Origin: JBJKRF01 sp046704785
Lineage (GTDB): Bacteria > Chloroflexota > Anaerolineae > Anaerolineales > Villigracilaceae
Reading direction: 5' to 3'
DNA length: 24,352 nucleotides
Assembly: GCA_046704785.1 (NCBI GenBank)
Contig: JBJKRF010000139.1
Coordinates: 1 to 24,352, forward strand
Positions within the stretch are counted from its first letter, which is position 1. Each line of letters opens with the position of its first letter. Both the position numbers and the translations under genes were made by a program. The notes below the pieces were generated by a model. It was not told where the DNA came from and did not search any database. It was given only the letters and a program-made list of their open reading frames with translations. Below are positions 7,221 to 14,151 of this stretch, in pieces.

Positions 7221-8434
7221 GCGGCGACCTGCCCGCCCGTCGGCTTTTGTTCCAGCCGTGGACGGGTAAACCACAGGCTCGAAAAAGCGGCAGCGTAACC
7301 CACCATTGCAAAAGCGTACAACCAACGTCCGCCGAACGCGTCGAACAACGCGCCCGAAATTGGCGAGGCGACAATATTGACGAGCCCGGCGATGGTGATG
7401 GAATACAGCGCCAGCACTGTGCCAGTTTCCTCAGACGCAGTCCGCTCGCTGATGAGCCCCACGAAGCACACTGTGTACAGGCTGAAACATACCCCGGTCA
7501 GGAAGCGCATCGCCATGATAGTCAGGATGGCAGGGAATGCCAGAACGGTCAAACGCAGGAAGACATACATTACCAAGGCACCCCGTAGCACCCGGTGCGG
7601 CCCAAAGCGGCGCATAATGCGGTCCGACCAGATCATGAAAGGCAATTCCACCAGGGCGCTCATAATTCCGGCCACACTGATGATGCTTTTCGTCGCGCCC
7701 AACTGCTCCAGGTAAACGTTCTCGAACTGCACAATTCCATTATTAAGGAAACCGATAAACACCAGCGCCAGCGCGAAGCCCAATAGGGTACGATCCTGGA
7801 ATACACGGCTCAAGGCAACGCGCAAACCGGTCCGTGAGTGCTGCGGGATGCTCCGCCGGGCGAATTGCTGTGGGTGGACAAAGAAGAGCAAACTGGCCGA
7901 GAGAATGTAAAAGATACAGGTGCAGAAAAAGCCGATTTTGAACCCAAGCCGCTCGATCAACCAGCCCGAAGACAGTACCGTGAAGATCCAGCCCAGCGAC
8001 CCCATCACACGCACCGTCCCGTAGCCGGCGCCCGTACCCTGCGTCACGCCAACCGTCAGCGAGTCAGACATCGGGGAGATTCCGGCCGCAGCCATCGCCT
8101 GGAAAAACACAATCACGGCAATGGGCAAAAAAGCCGTCTGGTTGGCGATAAGCACATATCCCAATCCGCCCAGGGCCAACGCCACCTGCAAATAGGGACG
8201 CGCGTTCGGTCGCTTCTTGACCTCGTTGACCCACAACGGCGCGACGACCAATCCCACCATGGCGCTGATCGAGGCAAACGTGCCGATTTCCTTCCCGGTC
8301 AACCCCAGGCTGACGTAGAAAATATTCAAGAAGGGAGAAATGAAGCCTACGCCCCCAATGAAGGTAAAGTAGTACGCCCGCATGATCGTCAGATCGCGGT
8401 ATTCAGGATGAAACATTTTTTGTAAAGTTCTCAT
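7217..8434 (-). CDS. MFS transporter, MFS_1-like/HcaT-like
   Basis: 405 residues, hydrophobic throughout with about 12 predicted membrane helices in two halves separated by a basic central loop (about 190-210). The opening YFTFIGGVGFISPFLNIFY followed by LGLTGKEIG resembles the MFS_1-like group that includes HcaT and some nucleoside/sugar symporters. The substrate is unknown. No clear ribosome site precedes ATG 8434; an internal ATG at 8416 is an alternative start. The stop overlaps that of the convergent ABC permease with no terminator between them, so antisense readthrough is possible. It lies downstream of tRNA-Leu on the same strand but is separated from it by a good terminator. Confidence 0.85.
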   Translation of the reverse strand: MRTLQKMFHPEYRDLTIMRAYYFTFIGGVGFISPFLNIFYVSLGLTGKEIGTFASISAMVGLVVAPLWVNEVKKRPNARPYLQVALALGGLGYVLIANQTAFLPIAVIVFFQAMAAAGISPMSDSLTVGVTQGTGAGYGTVRVMGSLGWIFTVLSSGWLIERLGFKIGFFCTCIFYILSASLLFFVHPQQFARRSIPQHSRTGLRVALSRVFQDRTLLGFALALVFIGFLNNGIVQFENVYLEQLGATKSIISVAGIMSALVELPFMIWSDRIMRRFGPHRVLRGALVMYVFLRLTVLAFPAILTIMAMRFLTGVCFSLYTVCFVGLISERTASEETGTVLALYSITIAGLVNIVASPISGALFDAFGGRWLYAFAMVGYAAAFSSLWFTRPRLEQKPTGGQVAA

Positions 8435-8534
8435 TGGAATTCATCGACCTGGGCCCCCTGGGAATCAATGTGGCAAATCGAACCAATCGATCTCCAACCA
8501 CAGGAAGCCCCAAAGAACCACGAACCGGGTGAAG

Positions 8535-8559
8535 AAAAACCCCTGCTGATCAGCAGGGG
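8535..8559 (-). terminator. Rho-independent terminator of tRNA-Leu
   Basis: CCCCTGCT-GATC-AGCAGGGG (8540-8559) is a perfect 8-bp stem with a 4-base loop. On the - strand it is followed at once by TTTTT (8535-8539). It begins seven bases after the tRNA CCA end. Confidence 0.85.
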
Positions 8560-8565
8560 AATTCC

Positions 8566-8650
8566 TGGTGCGCTGGGTGGGACTTGAACCCACACGCCTT
8601 GCGGCACATGGCCCTCAACCATGCCTGTCTGCCAATTCCAGCACCAGCGC
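8566..8650 (-). tRNA. tRNA-Leu (anticodon GAG), CCA encoded
   Basis: On the - strand the acceptor GCGCTGG (8644-8650) pairs with CCAGCGC (8570-8576), followed by discriminator A and an encoded CCA ending at 8566. The anticodon stem CATGG/CCATG encloses the loop TTGAGGG, giving anticodon GAG for CTC/CTT codons. A long variable arm (GCC-GCAA-GGC) marks a class II tRNA, as expected for leucine, and the T arm is GTGGG-TTCAAGT-CCCAC. Length is 85 nt with CCA. It has its own consensus promoter and terminator, so it forms a single-gene unit. Confidence 0.95.
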
Positions 8651-8661
8651 GGGCAGGTGGT

Positions 8662-8689
8662 ATTATAATCAGCTTCTCTTGCCTGTCAA
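8662..8689 (-). promoter_or_regulatory. Perfect consensus sigma-70 promoter for tRNA-Leu
   Basis: On the - strand TTGACA (8684-8689) and TATAAT (8662-8667), both exact consensus hexamers, are 16 bases apart. The -10 ends 11 bases before the mature tRNA 5' end, so the precursor leader would be only a few nucleotides. Confidence 0.85.
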
Positions 8690-8979
8690 CCTCTGCCGAA
8701 TCTTTGGAATTGGGCAGCGCTGGGTTCTGCTTGCCCCAAAGATTGGCCTGCGACTTCCCTTGTAGGGTTCCCCTCACAGAGAAAACCGATTGAAATCTCT
8801 GTGTTCTTCGCAAAGCCACCTCGAAGGACGCCACGCAAGTGACGATAAGTCGAGGTTTGTCCTACATTCGGTACGAAGAGTCATTCTCATAAAGAGGGAA
8901 AGGCCAGGAGTTCTACAACCACGGGTACGCAACCGAAAATTGCCTGCCGTGTTTTACTCTCAAGCTTCAGGAGCCGTTC
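8690..8979 (+). other. Leader region of plsX with inverted repeats
   Basis: No gene is evident. CACAGAGA (8775-8782) pairs with TCTCTGTG (8796-8803). ACCTCGA (8818-8824) pairs with TCGAGGT (8850-8856) and can enclose a CAC-GCAA-GTG mini-hairpin (8832-8841). AGGAC (8825-8829) could alternatively pair with GTCCT (8859-8863). I found no convincing promoter. AGGAG at 8969-8973 is the ribosome site of plsX. Confidence 0.4.
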
Positions 8980-10029
8980 ATGACCAGAATTGTCGTCGAT
9001 GCAATGGGAAGTGACAACCACCCCAGCCCCGATGTCGTTGGCGCCGTACAGGCAGCCCGCGAATACGGCGTGGAGATTATCCTGGTGGGAGACCAGAGCC
9101 AGGTCGAACCGCTATTGGTCGCCCAGAATCCGGGCAGTCTCCCCATTCGCATCGTCCACGCCCCTGAAATTCTCAGCATGGACGATAAGGGCGAGGTACT
9201 TACCCTGAAAGCGCGTCACAAGGAGGCGCGTAACTCCATGGCCGTGGGTATCGACCTTGTCAAAAAAAAGGAAGCCGAGGCCTTTGTTACCGCCGGCAAC
9301 ACCGGTGCGGCTATGGTGACGGCACTTTTCCGCCTGGGGCGTTTACGCGGCGTCGACCGCCCGGCGCTGGCTCCCGTTTTCCCGACGGGCACCGGCACCT
9401 GCGTCGTGCTGGACATCGGCGCCAACCCCGACTGCAAACCCGAAAACCTGGCGCAGTTTGCCGTGATGGGCAGCCTGTACGCCGAAAAGGTACGCGGCGT
9501 GAAAAACCCCAAGGTGGGGCTGATTTCCAACGGGGAAGAGGCCGGCAAAGGGTCGCAATTGATCCGCGAGGCGTATCCGCTGATCGAGGCCGCCGGGCTC
9601 AATTTCTTCGGCAACGTCGAAGGCAAGGAAGTCATTGGCGGCAAGGTGGATGTGGCCGTCACCGATGGGTTCACCGGCAACGTCATGCTTAAGTCGTCAG
9701 AAGCGGTCGGAAAGCTGATCCTCGACCATGTGAAGACTTCCATCAAAAACGGCGGTCCCCTGGCCATGCTGGGAGGCCTGCTCGTCAGGCCGGCGCTGCA
9801 AAGCTTGAAGCAGTTACTTGACCCTAGCGAACAGGGCGCGGCGGTTCTGTTGGGCGTCGACGGCGTGGTCTTTATCGGGCACGGGCGCTCAAACGCATTT
9901 GCCGTCAAGAACGCCATACGCGTCGCCAACGACGCCGTCAGTTCACATGTATTGGATGCAATCAAGGATACGCTCCAGGAGCGCTTGCAAATTATGGGTT
10001 CTTTGGGCTTTTCCGCAGCCAGGGAGTAG
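8980..10029 (+). CDS. plsX: Phosphate acyltransferase PlsX
   Basis: 349 residues, full length for the family. PlsX makes acyl-phosphate from acyl-ACP, feeding PlsY in the first step of phospholipid synthesis at the membrane surface. Family motifs are all present: VDAMGSD at 6-12, VTAGNTGA at 103-110, LDIGAN at 144-149, LISNGEEAGKG at 181-191 and VTDGFTGNV at 227-235. The ATG has AGGAG six bases upstream. fabF follows 151 bp downstream on the same strand, matching the common clustering of plsX with fatty acid synthesis genes, although acpP, fabD and fabG are absent here. Confidence 0.97.
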   Translation: MTRIVVDAMGSDNHPSPDVVGAVQAAREYGVEIILVGDQSQVEPLLVAQNPGSLPIRIVHAPEILSMDDKGEVLTLKARHKEARNSMAVGIDLVKKKEAEAFVTAGNTGAAMVTALFRLGRLRGVDRPALAPVFPTGTGTCVVLDIGANPDCKPENLAQFAVMGSLYAEKVRGVKNPKVGLISNGEEAGKGSQLIREAYPLIEAAGLNFFGNVEGKEVIGGKVDVAVTDGFTGNVMLKSSEAVGKLILDHVKTSIKNGGPLAMLGGLLVRPALQSLKQLLDPSEQGAAVLLGVDGVVFIGHGRSNAFAVKNAIRVANDAVSSHVLDAIKDTLQERLQIMGSLGFSAARE

Positions 10030-10110
10030 ACGCGAGGCACTTCCACAAATCCGCGTCCCTCTGCTGATTCCCAGAGAATCGAATTACGGCAGCGGCCTGA
10101 GCGTTCGTAC

Positions 10111-10130
10111 TTTTCAAATCGCCTTGAAAA
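10111..10130. promoter_or_regulatory. Palindrome upstream of fabF
   Basis: TTTTCAA (10111-10117) and TTGAAAA (10124-10130) form a 7-bp inverted repeat around ATCGCC, 51 bases before the fabF start. The size would suit a dimeric regulator of lipid genes, but it does not match the FapR or FabT consensus by eye. It could also be a simple RNA hairpin. Confidence 0.3.
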
Positions 10131-10180
10131 CTTGAACGACTTCCACATATTTCTATTAATTAATCAAGAGGAGACACTCA

Positions 10181-11425
10181 ATGAAGGGTTCCCGCGTCGT
10201 TATCACCGGGATGGGCGTTGTCAGCGCCATCGGCATCGGTCTAAAAGCTTATTGGGAGGGGTTGCTCGCCGGGCGTTCCGGAATCCGTCGCATTACGCAA
10301 TTCGATGCCAGCAATCTGCCCTGCCAGATCGCCGGAGAGATTACGGATTTCAACCCCGAAGAATTCATGGAACGCAAAGAAGCGCGCCGTGTGGCGCGTT
10401 CGGCTCAGATTGGGCTGGCCGCGACGAAACTAGCCGCTACAGATGCCGGTTTACCGGCTCACGTCCCCGACCCGGAACGCGCCGGCGTGGCTTTCGGCAC
10501 CGCCATCGGCGCCCTTAGCCGGGCCGAGGAAGGTATCCGCATTATTCGTACCCAGGGCTATGATCGACTCAACCCCTTTGTGGTGCCCACTTCGCTGGCC
10601 AACACCACCTCCTATCTCGTCTCGCAAGCCTTTCAATGTCTGGGCCCAAGCGTCACCATCGGCACGGCCTGCGCCACCGGCACCCAGACGGTCGGCGAGG
10701 GCCTGGAGATCATTCGCCGCGGGGCAGCCGACATCGTCTTGTGCGGCGGCACGGAGGCCGAAATTCAGGACTTCATGATCGGCGGTTTTTGCGCCATGCG
10801 CGCTCTGCCTATCAACTACAACGACAACCCCGAAAAGGCCTCGCGTCCGTTCGACAAGACGCGCGAAGGCTTTATTTTCTCGGAAGGGGCCGCCGCGCTG
10901 GTGCTGGAATCGCTCGAACACGCCCAGGCGCGTAGCGCCCGCATCTACGCCGAAGTGGTCGGACAGGCCTCCTCCTCCGACGGCTTCCACATGGCCCAGC
11001 CCGACCCCAACGCCGCCGGCCCCGCACGCGCAATGAAATGGGCCATCGCCGACGCCGGTTTGCAGCCGCAGGACATCGATTACATCAACGCCCACGGCAC
11101 CTCCACCCCGCTCAATGACCTGACCGAGACCAAAGCCATCAAGGCCGTCTTCGGAGAGCACGCTTACAAACTGGCGATCAGTTCCATCAAATCGATGATC
11201 GGGCACGCCATGGGCGCATCGGGTGCGATGGAAGCCATCGCATCGGCCATGACTCTCTACGAGGGCATCATCCCGCCCACCATCAACTACGAGACTCCCG
11301 ATCCTGACCTCGACCTGGACTATGTGCCCAACCGGGCGCGCAAACAGCGCGTCAACACGGCTTTGTCCAATTCATTCGGCCTGGGCGGGCAGAACGCTTG
11401 CATCGTTCTGAAACGTTACGCCTGA
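10181..11425 (+). CDS. fabF: 3-oxoacyl-ACP synthase II (KAS II)
   Basis: 414 residues, normal for FabF. It condenses malonyl-ACP with acyl-ACP during fatty acid elongation in the cytoplasm. The catalytic triad is intact: nucleophile C164 in GTACATG, H305 in NAHGTST and H342 in IGHAMGASG, with conserved K337 just before the last. The gating phenylalanine of NSFGLGGQN is at 399. AGAGGAG lies about seven bases before ATG 10181. The gene follows plsX and ends before a strong terminator. The catalytic cysteine, the length and the opening VVITGMGVVS distinguish it from FabH or FabB-type enzymes. Confidence 0.97.
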   Translation: MKGSRVVITGMGVVSAIGIGLKAYWEGLLAGRSGIRRITQFDASNLPCQIAGEITDFNPEEFMERKEARRVARSAQIGLAATKLAATDAGLPAHVPDPERAGVAFGTAIGALSRAEEGIRIIRTQGYDRLNPFVVPTSLANTTSYLVSQAFQCLGPSVTIGTACATGTQTVGEGLEIIRRGAADIVLCGGTEAEIQDFMIGGFCAMRALPINYNDNPEKASRPFDKTREGFIFSEGAAALVLESLEHAQARSARIYAEVVGQASSSDGFHMAQPDPNAAGPARAMKWAIADAGLQPQDIDYINAHGTSTPLNDLTETKAIKAVFGEHAYKLAISSIKSMIGHAMGASGAMEAIASAMTLYEGIIPPTINYETPDPDLDLDYVPNRARKQRVNTALSNSFGLGGQNACIVLKRYA

Positions 11426-11468
11426 ATCCGGCCCCGCAGCCGAGCATCCCATCCCCAAGGCGCGCCAC

Positions 11469-11505
11469 GCAAAACGCCCGCGAGTTGTCCTTTCGGGCGT
11501 TTTGC
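11469..11505 (+). terminator. Terminator of the plsX-fabF unit
   Basis: GCAAAACGCCCG (11469-11480) and CGGGCGTTTTGC (11494-11505) form a perfect 12-bp stem with a 13-nt loop, 44 bases after the fabF stop. The T-rich part lies within the 3' arm. Confidence 0.75.
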
Positions 11506-11720
11506 TTAATTGGCTCTCTGGTGCCGCCCCTCAACTACCCGTTTCGTCATGCCGATTCCAAAAGAACCGCTTAATTTCGAAAGTCGATTATGCCCCGTGA
11601 TGGGTATAATTAGCCCCGGCTTCAAGAGATATTCCTCGGCGCAGCAACCCGCATCGAAGACGCCGTGTATTCTCTCCCCATGATTTGCACGACAAATATT
11701 ACGCACCCAAAGGACTTGCA
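11506..11720 (+). promoter_or_regulatory. Leader of the NERD-like gene with a consensus -10
   Basis: TATAAT at 11605-11610 is an exact -10 hexamer but no good -35 is found 16-18 bases upstream. CGGCG (11638-11642) and CGCCG (11661-11665) can pair in the leader, within a larger AGAGA/TCTCT pair. AAAGGA at 11709-11714 is the ribosome site. Confidence 0.35.
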
Positions 11721-12419
11721 ATGAAAGTAATTTCCGACGAAGCAATGATCCAACGCAACGCCAAAATCAGCCAATACACCAACCTGGCCTCCCTGATTAT
11801 CCTGTCTGCAGCGCTGTACGTTACATTTGCTTACCAACAGCTCTTCTATTTATCTTTCACCGGCCTGATCGCGGGCTTCGTGCTCTCCCAAGTCAGCTTC
11901 TACTATGGCAATCGTTGGGGGCGTGTCCCGCGCATCGACCAGCAACTCAACATAGCGCTCAAAGGCCTGAGCAAGGAATATAACCTGTACCACTACCAGA
12001 CCGCCGTCAGCCATTTACTGGTGGGTCCGCCAGGCATTTGGATTATCGAGCCCTATTACCAGCGCGGACAGATCACCTATGAAAACGGGCGTTGGAAGCA
12101 GAAGGGCGGCGGAGTGAAACTACTCTGGCTCAAGCTCTTTGCGCAGGAAGGCCTGGGACGCCCCGAATTGGAGATCAAAGCCGACATCGACAACCTGACC
12201 AAAAGCCTGTCCAAATCGCTGGGCACCGACGAGCTGCCGCCCATCAACGCCGCGTTGGTTTTCACCAGTATTAACGTCGAACTCCAGGCGGACGGCGCGC
12301 CCCTGCCGACCATGCACCTGAAAGAACTGAAAGATTTCCTACGCAAATACGCCAAACAACACCCTTTCCCGCCCGAAGACGTTCGCCGCCTGACCGAGGC
12401 CCTGCCGCAAATGGAATAA
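11721..12419 (+). CDS. Membrane-anchored NERD-like domain protein
   Basis: 232 residues from ATG 11721, chosen for the AAAGGA upstream; an in-frame TTG at 11685 is less likely. Two membrane helices (about 21-38 and 42-60) form a hairpin anchor, then a soluble domain begins with LKGLSKEYNLYHYQ. The segment HLLVGPPGIWIIEPYYQRGQ (98-117) closely resembles the core of nuclease-related (NERD) domains, where the usual text is IDHLVVGPGGVFVIEVKNYRG. The aspartate before the H and the lysine of the EVK motif are not seen (SH and EPYYQ instead), so the fold may be kept without nuclease activity. Function unknown; it is a stand-alone gene. Confidence 0.65.
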   Translation: MKVISDEAMIQRNAKISQYTNLASLIILSAALYVTFAYQQLFYLSFTGLIAGFVLSQVSFYYGNRWGRVPRIDQQLNIALKGLSKEYNLYHYQTAVSHLLVGPPGIWIIEPYYQRGQITYENGRWKQKGGGVKLLWLKLFAQEGLGRPELEIKADIDNLTKSLSKSLGTDELPPINAALVFTSINVELQADGAPLPTMHLKELKDFLRKYAKQHPFPPEDVRRLTEALPQME

Positions 12420-12463
12420 ACGCCAGGCAAGGACTACTCCAATTCTCTGGGTCTATCGAACAC

Positions 12464-12491
12464 CACCCGTTGGCAAGTTTCCCTACGGGTG
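12464..12491. terminator. Weak hairpin between convergent genes
   Basis: CACCCGT (12464-12470) and ACGGGTG (12485-12491) pair around a 14-nt loop in the 93-bp gap between the NERD-like gene and the convergent DUF4190-like gene. ATGTTTTGC follows on the + strand, a poor T tract. Confidence 0.35.
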
Positions 12492-12512
12492 ATGTTTTGC
12501 AAGTCAAGGCGC

Positions 12513-12826
12513 TCAATGCGCCCCTCGACTCACCAACACGACCACGAACAGGAAATAAGCGCCGATGCAGCACAGGGCCACAACCGCCAGTACGATCTGG
12601 GTCCAGCCCATCACGATTCCAGCGGTTGCCATGCCATCGCCGGAGGCCCGGGGCGGCACGGCGCGCGTCTCGGCCCGCGCCGCATACCCCATCCACAGCG
12701 CCACCACGCTCGCCAGGATCGGGATCCCAGAAACCCCAGAATGCCCGCGATCAGACTCACGATGGCGAGCGTACTGGTTGGAAGCAAGATGTACGGAGTA
12801 TTGGGCGGCAGGTTCGAAGAGTCCAT
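12513..12826 (-). pseudogene. DUF4190-like small membrane protein, frameshifted
   Basis: The - strand frame starting at ATG 12826 reads MDSSNLPPNTPYILL, then a first helix TLAIVSLIAGILGFLG, and then becomes basic low-sense text. At about 12726-12729 (the CCC run on the + strand) the family-like sequence continues in the next frame: IPILASVVALWMGYAARAE, a GDGMATAGIVMGW segment and a second helix up to VSRGAH with stop at 12513. Restoring one base gives 104 codons with the two-helix pattern of DUF4190-type proteins (first helix, small-residue loop, G-GxAxAG, second helix). The lesion is a one-base loss in a short G run, either a real mutation or an assembly error. The role of such proteins is not established. 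Confidence 0.65.
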
Positions 12827-12884
12827 GCGATTTTCTGCTCATGCAAGGTACACACAAGATGGCAACACGCCTGCGAGTCAAGCC

Positions 12885-13859
12885 TTATTTTGTCGTCTTA
12901 TTCGCTTCACTCTGCTTTTTTCGGCCTTCCAGTTCTATCGAACAGATCAAGTCATTCGACACCAGCAGCATATTGCTTCTTTCCATATGGGCGTTCTTTT
13001 GCGGCAAATACAGGGCCGTATTCCTGGCAAAGGTGGAAATCAGGTAAACCGGGAAATCATCGCTGAAGGTGTAGGTATGAACGTCCTTGTTGACCGACAG
13101 CTTGGCCGTCGCAATTGTCACAGGCCGGTTAAGATCGATTTTGACAACTTTGCTGAGAAAGCCTTCTCTTACTGCAAAAGACGCAAGGAATAGTCCCAAC
13201 GCTAATGGGAGCATGATGATGACAAGCAGTGCTATACAGGCTACAATTTCTACAGCGAACATAGCAATAGGGCTAACCACGTTTGGTATATCAACGGACT
13301 GTGCTGTTGAAGAAACTCCACTCCGCGCTGGCGCGATAGGTATCGAAAATGCCATGACAATAAGGCTAACCCAGATAGCTCCAGTCGAAAGCTTCGAAAA
13401 AAGCCTGTTACTTTTATTAGTGAAGGGAATAAGTGCTACACATATGAATGCCCCCAGCAAGCTCACATAACTTATTCCTAAAAAGGCTGTGTTTCCTTCT
13501 GGAAACACTCGAAAGGAACCACGAAAAAAAACAATAATAATAAAAATTGAGAAGGGAAGAAAGATATTCCAGAAAACGATTTTCCCAATTGACTTGAGAA
13601 ATGGCACCACTGACTCAAAGAGCAATATAAACACCATTGGAACGAGCGCCAGAAAGTCGATGGCCGTAAAACCCGCTTGGCTCAATGAAAAACTACCATA
13701 CCCCCCGGTGAACCAGGAAATGTAGCCGCTGTAGACCATATAACTGGCGGCATACGCCAGGAAAGTGACCAGGAAGATTCTGCCAGTCGGATCGTTCCAG
13801 AAAGTCAGTATGAAATTTGCAACCGCCGTGAATACATGGCTCTGTAAAAAAATCTCCAT
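12885..13859 (-). CDS. Polytopic membrane protein of unknown function
   Basis: 324 residues I do not recognise. There are about six to seven hydrophobic segments (roughly 27-46, 65-85, 94-112, 126-146, 160-176 and a long 198-229). A C-terminal soluble part (about 235-324) has alternating hydrophobic residues typical of beta strands, for example VTIATAKLSVNKDVHTYTF, and ends in a basic tail. AGAGGA seven bases before ATG 13859 supports the start. The DNA at about 13150-13620 is clearly richer in A and T than its neighbours, with codons such as ATA and TTA that are rare elsewhere in the window, suggesting acquisition from outside. It lies between two damaged genes on the same strand. Confidence 0.7.
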   Translation of the reverse strand: MEIFLQSHVFTAVANFILTFWNDPTGRIFLVTFLAYAASYMVYSGYISWFTGGYGSFSLSQAGFTAIDFLALVPMVFILLFESVVPFLKSIGKIVFWNIFLPFSIFIIIVFFRGSFRVFPEGNTAFLGISYVSLLGAFICVALIPFTNKSNRLFSKLSTGAIWVSLIVMAFSIPIAPARSGVSSTAQSVDIPNVVSPIAMFAVEIVACIALLVIIMLPLALGLFLASFAVREGFLSKVVKIDLNRPVTIATAKLSVNKDVHTYTFSDDFPVYLISTFARNTALYLPQKNAHMERSNMLLVSNDLICSIELEGRKKQSEANKTTK

Positions 13860-13862
13860 TCT

Positions 13863-14009
13863 CTATTCCTCTTCCATCATTTTGATTTCATCATCTATCA
13901 AGCCAACTCGCTGGCATTCGAAATGGGAACACAACTGACAGAGCCTATTCTCTTTCCACTCAACGCTAAAGGCGCTGGCTTCATGGCAGATGTCGTACTA
14001 GATCGTCAT
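13863..14009 (-). pseudogene. Zinc-ribbon-like microprotein interrupted by TAG
   Basis: On the - strand, ATG 14009 is preceded by GGGGATTTACCC, then reads MTI and an in-frame TAG (13998-14000), followed by 44 open codons: YDICHEASAFSVEWK, then ENRLCQLCSHFEC and an acidic tail ending at TAG 13863-13865. The Cys pattern (C, CQLC, C) with spacing of about 15 residues looks like a small zinc-binding fold. The composition is coding-like, the end lies directly against the ribosome site of the 324-residue gene, and the start overlaps the stop of a preceding ORF as ATGA. The TAG could be a real nonsense mutation, a sequence error or a recoded codon. The family assignment is only by appearance. Confidence 0.35.
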
Positions 14010-14137
14010 GGGTAAATCCCCGTGCTGAATAAGATGGTGATGGTATAGAAGTAAGCATACAGCCAAAGCCACAATCCAGCAAGCCACTGAGAAGTCAATT
14101 TCCAATTTTCTCTTCGTTCTTCGCACATTTGTTTCAT
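14006..14137 (-). CDS. Possible 43-residue membrane microprotein
   Basis: A short - strand frame opens with MKQMCEERRENWKLTSQ and continues with a Trp/Tyr-rich hydrophobic segment (WLAGLWLWLYAYFYTITIL) to the end at TGA 14006-14008. A charged start followed by one aromatic helix is typical of bacterial membrane microproteins. The stop overlaps the next start (ATGA), as in translationally coupled genes. Against it, no Shine-Dalgarno is seen, its start lies only 14 bases from the dinG start, and the same DNA is also open and hydrophobic in another frame. Confidence 0.3.
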   Translation of the reverse strand: MKQMCEERRENWKLTSQWLAGLWLWLYAYFYTITILFSTGIYP

Positions 14138-14145
14138 GGTACACT
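14137..14145 (+). promoter_or_regulatory. Extended -10 promoter for a leaderless dinG mRNA
   Basis: TGG directly precedes TACACT (14140-14145), an extended -10 element. Only six bases separate its end from the dinG ATG at 14152, so transcription would begin at or next to the start codon. No Shine-Dalgarno is present upstream, which fits leaderless translation. Confidence 0.5.
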
Positions 14146-14151
14146 TGCGCC

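Noticed and set aside
9216..10148. 310-codon - strand open frame opposite plsX
   Set aside because: Opposite a full-length PlsX with all motifs; the reverse frame is Ser/Pro/Ala-rich noise.
10156..10165. AT-rich palindrome ATTAATTAAT before fabF as an operator
   Set aside because: Short and of low complexity, lying next to the ribosome site; expected by chance in an AT-rich leader.
12513..12881. 122-codon - strand frame taken as an intact gene starting at 12881
   Set aside because: The first 48 codons are out-of-frame text overlapping the end of the neighbouring gene; the real start is ATG 12826 in the other frame, joined by a one-base shift.
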